This document shows, one piece after another, positions 24,444 through 33,744 of a stretch of 64,000 nucleotides of DNA. The notes beneath the pieces were generated by a model that saw nothing but the letters and a program-made list of their open reading frames with translations, was not told the DNA's origin and did no database searches. The DNA comes from Desulforegulaceae bacterium (GTDB taxonomy: Bacteria > Desulfobacterota > Desulfobacteria > Desulfobacterales > JACKCP01), in the NCBI GenBank assembly GCA_034006035.1, contig JAVETN010000003.1, forward strand, positions 1 through 64,000, written 5' to 3'. Made by a program: the position numbers and the translations under genes. Numbering within the stretch: position 1 is the first letter of the stretch; every line of letters begins with the position of its first letter.

Positions 24444-26327
24444 ATGACAAAAACAAAATTTCCAATATTTTTTTTAATTTTTTTCTTTTGCTTTTCTGCA
24501 AATGTTTTTGCAGAAGCTTTAAGTGTTGTTCAAAATATTTCTTTTTCCAAAAAAAACAAATATGAAAAACTCACAATTTTAATAAAACATACCCCAAATC
24601 CAAATATTTTTATTCTTGAAAATCCAAAACGCCTTGTAATTGACCTTCACAATTCAAAAATACCCCAAATAATTACCAAAAAAAAGGTAAATGGAGATAA
24701 GGTAAAACAAATAAGAACCAATCAATTTAAAAAAAACACTTCAAGAATAGTTCTTGATTTAAAAAATGATGCTGATTTTGATTATAAATCAACCTTAGAT
24801 ACAAAAAAACATTTTTCCAAATTGAACGTTTTCATTCTTTCCAAAGGACAAAGTTTCCCTTTAGAAAACACAAATATTAAAACAAAAGACAAAGAAGTAG
24901 AAACAAAAGAACTGGAAAAAAAATCCCCAACTCCCCCCCTCAAGACAGAATCTCAAATCAGCGGATTTGATTTTCAAGAAGAAACAGAAGAAATAATTTT
25001 TGCTTTTGACAATTCAGCAGCAGAAGGTATTTTCAGCGAAGTTTCTTCTGCGGAAAAAAAGGATTTTAAAATTTCAGGAATTATAAAAACAAAGGCAACA
25101 AGAGATACAAAAAAATCAAGGGACAAAATAAAAAACAAAACAAGCTTTAGAAATAAAACTATTGTTGAAGCAAAATACAAAAAAACCCTTACCTGCTCAG
25201 TTCTTTCTGATTTTCTCTATTTTGGGGACAATGAAAACTTCAATGAATATGATTTTGATATTTATGAGCTGACATATAAGTATTTTGGTCCCAAAATATC
25301 TTTTTCCCTGGGTAAACAAATAATAAGATGGGGAAAAACAGATCAACTAAGCCCGGTTGACACTCTTAATCCTGAAGATATGAGAGAATTTGTGACTTCT
25401 GATTACGAAGACAGAAAAATTCCTTTATGGATGGCAGATTTAAAGCTTTTTTCAAACTTTGTTAATCTTGAGTTCTTGTATATCCCTTTTTTTAAAAAAT
25501 CAAAACACAATAATTTTGAAACCGACTGGTCAAGGTTTCCCCACCTTAAAAAAGAAGTAAAACAAAGCAGCTTACCACCGCCAGTCAAAAACTATTTCAA
25601 CAACCTTGGAATAAGCGAAAATGAGCCGGAAAATGAAAATGAATACGGAATAAGGCTTTTCAAAACAATCAAAAGCCTTGATTTTGGATTCACCTGGCAT
25701 AAATTTAATGAAGATGAGCCTTTTATTTCCAACTTTCCCATTAAGAATATAAATATCAACGGAGATTTCTCTGTTGATAAAATATCTTCTTCGATTAGTC
25801 CAGCTGACCTAACAAATGAAAAAATTGTAATGGATTATAAAAAAGCCAATGCCTATGGATTTGAATTTGAAACAATAATTTCAGGATTTGGATTAAGAGG
25901 TGAGGCTTTGTGGCAAGACAAAAAAACATTTTTAAAATCAGACCTCACATCTGTAAGAAGCCCTGTCTTTACCTATGTTTTGGGGGCTGACTACCTGGCC
26001 CCGGGGAATACATATTTTAATATTCAATTCGGTCATCAGTATTTAAACGACTATGTGGAAGAAATTATTTATGCTGACAAAAATGATTATTTTTTATTTG
26101 GAGAAATCAGCAAAGACTATCCAAATTACTGGACTAAAATAGCACTTGAGTATTTTTTATATCTAAACACAAGCTCAAAATACTTTTCTCCAAAAATTGA
26201 ATACAGCTATTTTAAAAACATAGAACTGTCTGCAGGGGCAAATCTTTTTTATGGAAACTACAAAACAGGATTTGGAAAACATCAAGATAACAGTCAGTTA
26301 TTTCTAAATGTTAGATACTTTTTCTGA
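24444..26327 (+). CDS. AMIN-domain/DUF1302 outer-membrane beta-barrel protein
   Basis: A 627-residue exported protein with a signal peptide (about 1-23, ending FAEA). Residues about 25-115 are an AMIN-type domain (RLVIDLHNSKIPQ, then VDQIRTNQFKKNTSRIVLDLKN), which binds cell-wall glycans. After a charged linker (about 145-225) comes a DUF1302 barrel: GKQIIRWGKTDQLSPVDTLNPEDMREF near residue 285 is diagnostic, and later strands are aromatic-rich to the last residue Phe. It should sit in the outer membrane and accept or insert a lipid. The AMIN/DUF1302 fusion is unusual in my experience. It is the last gene of the PrsT-like operon. Confidence 0.75.
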   Translation: MTKTKFPIFFLIFFFCFSANVFAEALSVVQNISFSKKNKYEKLTILIKHTPNPNIFILENPKRLVIDLHNSKIPQIITKKKVNGDKVKQIRTNQFKKNTSRIVLDLKNDADFDYKSTLDTKKHFSKLNVFILSKGQSFPLENTNIKTKDKEVETKELEKKSPTPPLKTESQISGFDFQEETEEIIFAFDNSAAEGIFSEVSSAEKKDFKISGIIKTKATRDTKKSRDKIKNKTSFRNKTIVEAKYKKTLTCSVLSDFLYFGDNENFNEYDFDIYELTYKYFGPKISFSLGKQIIRWGKTDQLSPVDTLNPEDMREFVTSDYEDRKIPLWMADLKLFSNFVNLEFLYIPFFKKSKHNNFETDWSRFPHLKKEVKQSSLPPPVKNYFNNLGISENEPENENEYGIRLFKTIKSLDFGFTWHKFNEDEPFISNFPIKNININGDFSVDKISSSISPADLTNEKIVMDYKKANAYGFEFETIISGFGLRGEALWQDKKTFLKSDLTSVRSPVFTYVLGADYLAPGNTYFNIQFGHQYLNDYVEEIIYADKNDYFLFGEISKDYPNYWTKIALEYFLYLNTSSKYFSPKIEYSYFKNIELSAGANLFYGNYKTGFGKHQDNSQLFLNVRYFF

Positions 26328-26409
26328 TTTCCAGATTTATCAAAGCCACCGCATTCAATCAACCCTTTGTATACTAAATATTTTTTTTTACATTTTGCTC
26401 AATAAAATG

Positions 26410-26438
26410 TTGTAATTTTTTATTATTTTATATAGTAT
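26410..26438 (+). promoter_or_regulatory. Promoter of PEP-CTERM gene 2
   Basis: TTGTAA (26410-26415), 17 bases, then TAGTAT (26433-26438), a fair sigma-70-type pair about 50 bases before the start codon. No sigma-54 -24/-12 pair was found here. Confidence 0.45.
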
Positions 26439-26487
26439 CGAACTTAACTATTATTTATTATCCAAACTTAAAAAAAAGGAAAAGACT

Positions 26488-27267
26488 ATGAAACAATCAT
26501 TTTTAGTATTTTTATTAACTTTATTTTTATGCGGGTCAGTTAGTGCTTATACTGTAAACTTTGACCCTGACGGAACAGGTTCAAATTTTTATAATGTTCA
26601 TATCATGAATTTAGGTGGTATATCTGAGGGAAATTTATACAACAGCTTTCAATCTCATATTTTCAGCTTCCAGGATAAAACAACTGGAGCATTCACAGAG
26701 ACATTTACCCAGTCACTTAATACCATCCAGGATGAATATGGTGTAGAAACAAACCTTTTTTCTAAAAACCTTTTACTAGATATCACCTTTGCAGGACAGT
26801 ATGTTAGCGACAGTGAAATTTATTTCACCAGTGGAAATGTTGTGATGTATAAAGATATGGACTCCTCTAACAACTTTGAAATTGCAAATGACACTAAAAT
26901 TGCAGAATTAAGTTACACAGAGAGCTTAGTAAGTGAGCTTACTGGTAGCCTGATAGGAGTAGGAAACGATCGTCTTTCAATGAAAATTGACATAGCTTTT
27001 ATGTTTGAAGACATTAACCCTGACTTTTGGGGAGCAACAGAGCAAGATCTTGTAGACAAAAAATGGTTATTCAGTATGGTTGGAAGTAGAATCAACCAGA
27101 CAAGTCTTTTCGACTTAGGCCCTACTACCAATGAGTATATGATAGGATGGAATGCTCCTGGATCATCAGTACAGTTTGACGCTGTTCCTGAGCCATCAAC
27201 AATGATTCTTCTAGGACTTGGTCTTCTTGGCCTTGCAGGTATCGGCAGAAGAAGAATGAAAAACTAA
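26488..27267 (+). CDS. PEP-CTERM sorting-domain protein 2
   Basis: A 259-residue exported protein: signal peptide ending at about residue 20 (GSVSAYTV), a beta-rich mature part, and the C-terminal sorting signal VPEPSTMILLGLGLLGLAG followed by GRRRMKN. The mature part has many Asn/Asp/Thr strands and no Cys, and is not recognised. AAGGAAAAG precedes the ATG, and a clean terminator follows, so it is probably a single-gene transcript. As for the other two PEP-CTERM proteins, exosortase A would be the sorting enzyme. Confidence 0.85.
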   Translation: MKQSFLVFLLTLFLCGSVSAYTVNFDPDGTGSNFYNVHIMNLGGISEGNLYNSFQSHIFSFQDKTTGAFTETFTQSLNTIQDEYGVETNLFSKNLLLDITFAGQYVSDSEIYFTSGNVVMYKDMDSSNNFEIANDTKIAELSYTESLVSELTGSLIGVGNDRLSMKIDIAFMFEDINPDFWGATEQDLVDKKWLFSMVGSRINQTSLFDLGPTTNEYMIGWNAPGSSVQFDAVPEPSTMILLGLGLLGLAGIGRRRMKN

Positions 27268-27296
27268 TTTAAAGTTTTTCAAATATCAAAATTAAA

Positions 27297-27325
27297 AGAG
27301 GGTAATTTTTTACCCTCTTTTTTTT
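27297..27325 (+). terminator. Rho-independent terminator of PEP-CTERM gene 2
   Basis: AGAGGGTAA (27297-27305), loop TTTT, TTACCCTCT (27310-27318), then a run of T. It starts 30 bases after the stop codon. Read in reverse the stem is followed by A/T-rich sequence, so it may also end the convergent gene at 27351. Confidence 0.9.
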
Positions 27326-27350
27326 ATTTTCTTTTAACTAGCAAAAAATC

Positions 27351-28472
27351 CTAGTTCTTATCAAGATAACAATTTAAAACATTATCCAGATAATTCTCAG
27401 GAAAAGGCAAATCAATATTATATTCACTCAAAAGCTTAACTGTTTTTTCATTGGAAAAAGATTGCTCTCCTTCAAGATAATCTAAAAATACAGGCAAAGT
27501 CTTTATTGCATTTTTATATTCCTTTGGAACAAAAGAACGAAGCATAGGAAGTAAAGACTTAAAAACAAAAGAAGGAATAAAAATTGTTTTTGGAATTTTA
27601 ATTCCTTTTTTAACAAAAGCTTTTTGAACTTTTTTTCTCAGGTCATAAATATATATTGATTTTTCAGGGCCAGAACATTCATGAAGAATTCTTCCTTTTG
27701 TAATATCAGTTGTGCTAGACCAAATTATTGCTTTTGCAACATAATCAACAGGGATTGTATCAAGCTTTGTTGAACCGGTTGAAGTTGTAATTCCTGAAGT
27801 CCTTTTTCCGCTCAAAAATTCACATAAATGATAAAAAATCTGGAAATGAATAATACTGCCGTCAGCAGAATTACCCACAACCATGCTGGGCCTATGAACT
27901 GTTATTGGTAAATCATACTTTTCACAATTTTTTCTTATATAATCTTCAGCATCTGCTTTTGCCTCCTCATAAGTATTGTGAAACTCTCTTTTATCAGTTA
28001 TCCATGTTTCAGGAACAGCTCCCCTTATTCTCCCTCCAACACCAACAGTACTTATAAATTCTGATTTTTTAAAACCAACGCCCTTTTCAAGGCATTTTCT
28101 TGTAAGTTCAACCAGACTTTGTGCAGAATTGACAGAATATTTTTTGGCCTCTAAAATATCAAGATTCATTCTTACATTTCCTGCACAATGAATTATGTGA
28201 GTGCAGTTGTCAGTTAGCATCTCATAGTCTGAATCACTCAAGCCAAAATTATTTAAACGAATATCTCCCTTCAACGGAAAAAACCTTTTTAATTCATCAG
28301 GTTTATCTTTTATTTTCCAATAATTATAAACCTGTTGGGTTTTTCTTTTTAAATCAGCATCATTTTTTGCAAATATCAAAAGATAAAAATTAACTTCTTT
28401 ATCTTTGATAAGCTGCTTCACAACTTCACTTCCAACAGAGCCTGTTGAACCGGTTATGAAATAATTTTTCAT
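27351..28472 (-). CDS. Thioester-reductase-like / fatty acyl-CoA reductase (SDR)
   Basis: A 373-residue extended SDR of the thioester-reductase/fatty acyl-CoA reductase type. The NAD(P) motif is GSTGSVGSEV near residue 8; THIIHCAGNVRM and the active-site region with Tyr and Lys (HNTYEEAKADAE, YxxxK) follow, then VHRPSMVVGN. It should reduce an activated acyl group to aldehyde or alcohol. It lies 13 bases after the acyl-CoA ligase at 28486, its likely partner, in one operon with the amidotransferase and MMPL transporter. AGAGGTG precedes the ATG. Confidence 0.8.
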   Translation of the reverse strand: MKNYFITGSTGSVGSEVVKQLIKDKEVNFYLLIFAKNDADLKRKTQQVYNYWKIKDKPDELKRFFPLKGDIRLNNFGLSDSDYEMLTDNCTHIIHCAGNVRMNLDILEAKKYSVNSAQSLVELTRKCLEKGVGFKKSEFISTVGVGGRIRGAVPETWITDKREFHNTYEEAKADAEDYIRKNCEKYDLPITVHRPSMVVGNSADGSIIHFQIFYHLCEFLSGKRTSGITTSTGSTKLDTIPVDYVAKAIIWSSTTDITKGRILHECSGPEKSIYIYDLRKKVQKAFVKKGIKIPKTIFIPSFVFKSLLPMLRSFVPKEYKNAIKTLPVFLDYLEGEQSFSNEKTVKLLSEYNIDLPFPENYLDNVLNCYLDKN

Positions 28473-28485
28473 GGCACACCTCTGA

Positions 28486-30264
28486 TTAGATTATTATAAA
28501 AACAGTTTGATCAATCTGAATACACTCTTTTGAAAACCCTTTTTTATCCAAAAAATCGTAAATCTTATTTATTTCAGATTCATAATTTTTTTCTATAACT
28601 TTTCTTCTTAGCTTTAAATTACTTGTCACTTCATGACTTTCTTGACTGAATTCACTAAATTTCACTATAAACCCAACTGGCTTTTTATAATCGGGTAAAT
28701 GCTTTATTTTAAAAAAGATATCATCATTAATCTCTTTTAAAATTTCGTTAATGGAAAACTTGCCTTTTTCATTAAAAAAATCTTTTGAAACAGCAAGAAT
28801 TGAAACAATGAATTTTTTTTGTGCTCCCGAAACAACAGCCTGCTCAATATATGAAATTTCTTTTATAATATTTTCAATTCCAGCAGGAGCAATCTTTCTT
28901 CCGGTTGAAGTTTTAAATACTTCTGATTTTCTTCCCTCAATAATCAAATATCCATCTTCATCTTTTCTGACAAAATCTCCTGTTGCAAAAAACCCTTCTT
29001 CATCAAAGGTAAATTCATCTTTATTCTTCCCATAATAGCCGGAAAAAAGACCTGGCCCTTTTATTAAAAACTCCCCATCCGGGGCTATTTTTATTATATT
29101 TTCAGAAAGAGGTTTGCCAACAGTACCAAACTTAAAATTTTTTGAGGTATTAATGGAATTTGGAATTATATTTTCGCTTATCCCATAAGCCTCAAGAACC
29201 AAAAAACCCATAGCATGGAATTTTTCAAGAAGCCACAAAGGCATAGGTGCGGAACCGCTTATCATATATTTAAGATTATCACCAAAAATTGACCTGATTT
29301 TTTTTAAAATCAAAGCATCAAGTATTTTGTAAATATAAAATGTTAAAAAAGGTGTTGTTTTTTTATTTCTTAGATCCGTTGAAATAATTTCACCTTTTTT
29401 TATTGAGTAATTAATAAGAAACCTGGCTACCTTACTTTTTTTGTCAATTTCTGATTGAATACCAAAATAAATTTTTTCAAAAACCCTTGGAACTCCAATA
29501 AAAATATGGGGATTTATTTGGGGAATCAATTTGGCAATTTTTTTGGGATCTTCTACAAAATAGTTATTAGCACCAATCTCAATTGCACAATAATTAATCA
29601 TTCTCTGGAAAAGATTTGCCAAAGGAAGCCAGCAAACAAGATTTGTTTCACTATTTAAATCATCAAAAGCATTAATCACAGACCTGCAAGCAGCTAAAAC
29701 CTGTTCGTGTGTATATAAAACTGCTTTTTGCTCTCCTGTTGTACCTGATGTAAAAATCATTGTAGCAGGACTTTTCAAATTTATATCAACTTCAGGAAAG
29801 GCTTTTCTTTTCAGCTGATTAAGAGAAAATATATTATTACTGGATTCAAAATCAGCTCCATCAATAAAAACAACAAATCTTAACCTATTAATAGTTTCTT
29901 TGTTTAATTTTTCCAAAAAGCTGGGATCTTGAACAATAAGTCCTTTGACAGAACAAAGGCCAACATTTTTTTCAATGCTTAAAAGATCTTCACCAGGATC
30001 AATACCAACTACAGTACCTCCGGCAATCAGTATCCCCATTTGAATATATTCCCACAAAAGAGATGTGGGAGCTATGAGAGCAATATTATCACCTAAACGC
30101 AAACCTGCATTAAACAGTTTCTCAGAAATTTCAAAGGCAGAAACATAAAATTTTGACCATGAATGCCCTTCCCATTGACCTTTTTCATTTAAAGTAAAAT
30201 GAGCCGTTCTTTCTGGCGATTTTTCAACTCTTTTTTTCAGCATATCCGGAATGTTTTTATACAT
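28486..30264 (-). CDS. Long-chain acyl-CoA ligase-like AMP-forming enzyme
   Basis: A 592-residue ANL-superfamily enzyme. The P-loop MIFTSGTTGEQKAVLYTH is near residue 168, the A5-type motif with AYGISE near 363, and TGDFVRKDEDGYL with the hinge GRKSEVFKTSTGRKIAP near 427-447. It adenylates a carboxylate, probably a long-chain fatty acid, and transfers it to CoA. Length and motifs match long-chain fatty-acid CoA ligases. AAGGGG precedes the ATG. It likely feeds the reductase next door or the acyltransferase at 33745. Confidence 0.85.
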   Translation of the reverse strand: MYKNIPDMLKKRVEKSPERTAHFTLNEKGQWEGHSWSKFYVSAFEISEKLFNAGLRLGDNIALIAPTSLLWEYIQMGILIAGGTVVGIDPGEDLLSIEKNVGLCSVKGLIVQDPSFLEKLNKETINRLRFVVFIDGADFESSNNIFSLNQLKRKAFPEVDINLKSPATMIFTSGTTGEQKAVLYTHEQVLAACRSVINAFDDLNSETNLVCWLPLANLFQRMINYCAIEIGANNYFVEDPKKIAKLIPQINPHIFIGVPRVFEKIYFGIQSEIDKKSKVARFLINYSIKKGEIISTDLRNKKTTPFLTFYIYKILDALILKKIRSIFGDNLKYMISGSAPMPLWLLEKFHAMGFLVLEAYGISENIIPNSINTSKNFKFGTVGKPLSENIIKIAPDGEFLIKGPGLFSGYYGKNKDEFTFDEEGFFATGDFVRKDEDGYLIIEGRKSEVFKTSTGRKIAPAGIENIIKEISYIEQAVVSGAQKKFIVSILAVSKDFFNEKGKFSINEILKEINDDIFFKIKHLPDYKKPVGFIVKFSEFSQESHEVTSNLKLRRKVIEKNYESEINKIYDFLDKKGFSKECIQIDQTVFIII

Positions 30265-30282
30265 ACTAAATCCCCTTTTTCC

Positions 30283-31356
30283 TTATGAAGGAAGTTCAGG
30301 ATCATAATATCCCCTTGGCTTAGTTATTTTTAAATCCTTTTCATTTATTCCAAGCCAATCCATACTTTTTTTTGCATCTTTACCAAGAAAAACCATGTTT
30401 TTGATCATAAAATTAACTATAGGAGTCATTATTTTCCAGTATACTCTGCTTGCCTTTCCATCTCTTATCAATTGAGAAAACTCTGGATGATATGGATTAT
30501 AGCCAAAAAACTTCAAATCTGAATACATCAAAAGCCAGTTAATAGGATAATTGCTGTAAATCGGATTGGCATGTTTTTTAGATTGGACAAGTCCCTTTTC
30601 AACAACAAACTTCATAACTTCATCCTGATTATAATCCCAGGCATGAAAAGGAGCCAGGTATCTTGGAAAATTTGTTCCTTTTGGATATTTATGGGGATTG
30701 TAAAAAAGCTCAATTTCCTCATCAGTAATAACATTGTCTTTAATTAATCCAGGAGGTGTCCAGTCTGTTTCACAAATTAATTTTCTTGAAAACTCATATG
30801 TCATTCTTTCCGGTTCAGGCTGTCCCGGTGAATATCCAGCTAATATCAAGGGTATATTTTTTTCTATGGCAAGTTTAATTGCATCTCCTTCAAACAATGG
30901 AGCATAAACATATGAAATAGTATAAACAGCGCCACGTTCCTCTTGATTTTTTAAAAGGTAACTGAAAATTTTTCTATAAAAACTTTCTGGTGGAGAATCA
31001 GAATAATGCCTGATATCAATTTTGCTTAAACATCTCTTAATATTTTCCTGAGCTATATCTGGAATGCTTATATTTGTAGTGTAGCCAAGAACTTTCAAGC
31101 CATATTCATATTTAAGTTTATAGGCTAAATAAAGACTGTCCTTGCCTCCGCTTATAGGAACCAGGCAATCATATTCACCCTTTCCTTTGCACTCTGAAAG
31201 TGCTTTTTCCAGGTCTTTTTTCCATTCCTGCCTTAATTGTTCATTTACTGCATAGTCTGACTTTTTATCTCCCCTGCAAAAACTGCAGATACCTGTACTG
31301 TCAATATTTGCTTCAGGAACTTTTTCAGGCAGTAGACAAATTTTACAAGACTTCAT
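30283..31356 (-). CDS. N-acetyl sugar amidotransferase-like PP-loop protein
   Basis: A 357-residue enzyme. The N-terminus has a Cys site (SCKICLLPE and ICSFC) and the PP-loop motif PISGGKDSLYLAYKL near 67, as in WbpG/PseA-type N-acetyl sugar amidotransferases, which amidate sugars with ammonia from a glutaminase partner. The substrate region (GYSPGQPEPERM, WDYNQDEVMKFV) is typical. The ATG at 31356 has GGGAG upstream and overlaps the end of the MMPL gene by 14 bases, so translation is coupled. Whether it truly acts on sugars here is inference; no HisH/HisF-like partner is seen in the window. Confidence 0.7.
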   Translation of the reverse strand: MKSCKICLLPEKVPEANIDSTGICSFCRGDKKSDYAVNEQLRQEWKKDLEKALSECKGKGEYDCLVPISGGKDSLYLAYKLKYEYGLKVLGYTTNISIPDIAQENIKRCLSKIDIRHYSDSPPESFYRKIFSYLLKNQEERGAVYTISYVYAPLFEGDAIKLAIEKNIPLILAGYSPGQPEPERMTYEFSRKLICETDWTPPGLIKDNVITDEEIELFYNPHKYPKGTNFPRYLAPFHAWDYNQDEVMKFVVEKGLVQSKKHANPIYSNYPINWLLMYSDLKFFGYNPYHPEFSQLIRDGKASRVYWKIMTPIVNFMIKNMVFLGKDAKKSMDWLGINEKDLKITKPRGYYDPELPS

Positions 31357-33613
31357 CAGCAATCTCCCTATTTTTTATTTTATATGTAAACAAAATCAAA
31401 GACGGTAAAAAAAGCAAATCCCCAATAACAGCAGTAACCATTATTATTGAGCATAAAAGACCAAAATATATGGATGGAACAAAGGAGCTGAGAACAAGGG
31501 TTCCAAATCCAATGGTTAAAATAAAAGATGAAGTGATTATTGCTTTTCCTTTATCCATAATTGTAAGATCAACAGCTTGTGAGGCAGTGGCTGATACTTT
31601 AGAATACTTGGAATAAGTAGTTAAAAAATGAATTGTGTCATCAACTGCTATCCCCAGTGCAACCGCAGCTATAAGAGCTGTAGCTGCATTTAAGGGTATC
31701 CCAAAAAAACCCATGATCCCAAAGTTGATTATAATTGGTAAAAGATTAGGTATTATACTCAGGAAGCCAAGTTTAAAAGACTTCATTATTACAAACATAA
31801 TGCTGATAATAATAAAACCCGCAATAAAAAGACTCCAAATCTGACTTCTTACCAGACTGTCTATCATAATAACATCATTGAAAACCCGTCCTGTTATTCG
31901 AACACTAAAACCATCAAAACCTGACTGCTCAATGTAAGCATTTATTTTTTGGATTATTATCTTTTGTTCTTTTGTTGAATCTTCAGAGATTCTAACAGAA
32001 ATTCGTGCATGGTCAAAATCGTTATTAATATATTCTTTTATATCATCAGAATCATAAATTAAGAGATATTGAGAAACCATCTCTCTTGATTCAGGAATTA
32101 TTAAAAAATCATCATTTTCATTGTGAAATGACTTGTTCATATCTTTTAAAAAATCAACAAAGGAAAGAGTTTTATCCACTCCTTTTATTTTGTCCATATA
32201 AGTCTGAATCTTTTCAATAACTTTTAAGGCCTCAGGCTCCTTAAAAGCATCTTCTTTTTTTCCTTGAATTGATATGTCAAAAGTTGAAAGGCCGGCAAGA
32301 TTTTCCTTGATAAATTGGTTGGATTTCTGAATATCGCTATTCTTTTTAAAATATTCTATAACATTTGTTTCTGTGCTTATATCTAAAGTAAAATAAACAG
32401 AACCAGCAATAACTGAAAATCCAATAAAATTAATGAGCATAAAATGAGATCTTACAGTTTTAGAAATTAAACCTAATAATTTATCTAGATTTAATATAGA
32501 TTTTCTTTCAACAGCTTTTTCAAATGGTACTAAAAGAAGCATTGAAGGAAGAAAAGTAAATGCAAAAACAAACTCAAAAACCATACCTATGGTAGCAGCT
32601 TTGGCAAAGTCTTTTATTGGTGGAATTTCACTTACATATAAAGATGCAAAACCAATAGCTGTTGTAAAGCTTGTCAAAAAACACGGCAAAAATAATTTTT
32701 TTAAAATAACAATGATATTTGCTCTTTTTTCACTTTTTGTTTCAAAAGAATAATTACCCAAATAAGAAAATATATGTACAGTGTCGCACAGAGCAAGTGC
32801 CATAACAAGAGGAGGAATTATTGTTGTTACATTATTGATGCTTATACCCAGATAATAAAAAACACCCATTGTGCAAATCATACACAAAGAAATGCTTGAA
32901 AAAGACAAAAAAACAAGCCATAAGTTCCTGAAAATTAAAAAAATTGCTATGGTAATAAAAAGGTAGGTTACTGGGATAAAATTTTTAAGATCCTTTTGCA
33001 TCAAATGGCTTAAATAATAATTTGTGATTGTCCAGCCACCAATAAATACTTCTCCAGTTTCAGCTTTATATTCGGCTAATTTACTTCGACATTTATTTAT
33101 TGTTTTTTTTCGATATTCACTATCCCCGGTATTTTCATAAACATAAACTATAATGGCTCCTGTTTTCCCATCTTTTGATATAAAATTTTTTTCAAACAAA
33201 GGATTGGATAAGGCTTCATCTTTCAAATTCTTTAATTCATCTTTGTCTTCCGGTATGGTTTCCAAAAATTTTTTAACAATAAAAAACTCATTTTCGCCAA
33301 GAGTATGATCAATGTTGGAAAGACTTTTTACCTCCCTTACCTCTTTTAAGCTTTCCAAATCTTTGGTTATTAATTTAATTGTTTTTAAATTCTTTGAAGT
33401 AAAAATATCTTTCTTTTTAAAAGCAATTATAAAGAACTCATCATTTTCAAAAAGTTTTTTAAAAGAATCATAAAACTTTATATCCGGATTTTGTTTATCA
33501 TGAAAATAATCTACATTATCTTCAACTTTAACCTTTCCAAGCTTGATCAAAAAAGGAAGGGTTAAGATCAAAGATAAAATGATAACTACGTACCTGTTAA
33601 TAAAGATTTTCAT
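31343..33613 (-). CDS. MMPL/RND-family lipid transporter
   Basis: A 756-residue polytopic membrane protein with the MMPL/RND plan: one N-terminal helix, a large periplasmic domain (about 30-205), a five-helix bundle (about 215-360), a second periplasmic domain (about 405-590) and a second bundle (about 600-750). The two halves share the pattern with VMALALCDTVHIF and AVALGIAVDDTIHF, where conserved Asp residues carry protons. It probably moves a lipid-like product from the inner membrane, with the LolA-like and DUF1302 proteins (23652-26327) as later stages. AGAAGG precedes the ATG. It is the first gene of the operon through 27351. Confidence 0.85.
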   Translation of the reverse strand: MKIFINRYVVIILSLILTLPFLIKLGKVKVEDNVDYFHDKQNPDIKFYDSFKKLFENDEFFIIAFKKKDIFTSKNLKTIKLITKDLESLKEVREVKSLSNIDHTLGENEFFIVKKFLETIPEDKDELKNLKDEALSNPLFEKNFISKDGKTGAIIVYVYENTGDSEYRKKTINKCRSKLAEYKAETGEVFIGGWTITNYYLSHLMQKDLKNFIPVTYLFITIAIFLIFRNLWLVFLSFSSISLCMICTMGVFYYLGISINNVTTIIPPLVMALALCDTVHIFSYLGNYSFETKSEKRANIIVILKKLFLPCFLTSFTTAIGFASLYVSEIPPIKDFAKAATIGMVFEFVFAFTFLPSMLLLVPFEKAVERKSILNLDKLLGLISKTVRSHFMLINFIGFSVIAGSVYFTLDISTETNVIEYFKKNSDIQKSNQFIKENLAGLSTFDISIQGKKEDAFKEPEALKVIEKIQTYMDKIKGVDKTLSFVDFLKDMNKSFHNENDDFLIIPESREMVSQYLLIYDSDDIKEYINNDFDHARISVRISEDSTKEQKIIIQKINAYIEQSGFDGFSVRITGRVFNDVIMIDSLVRSQIWSLFIAGFIIISIMFVIMKSFKLGFLSIIPNLLPIIINFGIMGFFGIPLNAATALIAAVALGIAVDDTIHFLTTYSKYSKVSATASQAVDLTIMDKGKAIITSSFILTIGFGTLVLSSFVPSIYFGLLCSIIMVTAVIGDLLFLPSLILFTYKIKNREIADEVL

Positions 33614-33669
33614 CTATAAACCTTCTGATTTTATTATCCTAAAAATAAAGAAACTGACCATAATTTGAG

Positions 33670-33698
33670 TTGACATTAAACATTTTAAGATTAATAAT
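33670..33698 (+). promoter_or_regulatory. Promoter of the exosortase-associated acyltransferase gene
   Basis: TTGACA (33670-33675) is a consensus -35, followed after 17 bases by AATAAT (33693-33698). The start codon at 33745 is about 40 bases downstream. The region also must hold the promoter for the divergent MMPL operon. Confidence 0.6.
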
Positions 33699-33744
33699 AA
33701 AACATTCTTTCTTTTAATTCAAACTCAAAACAGAGTAAATATTA

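Noticed and set aside
26328-26487. Sigma-54 (-24/-12) promoter upstream of the PEP-CTERM genes, target of the PAS/sigma-54 activator
   Set aside because: No GG-N10-GC pair was found before 26488 or 34679; sigma-70-like boxes fit better there.
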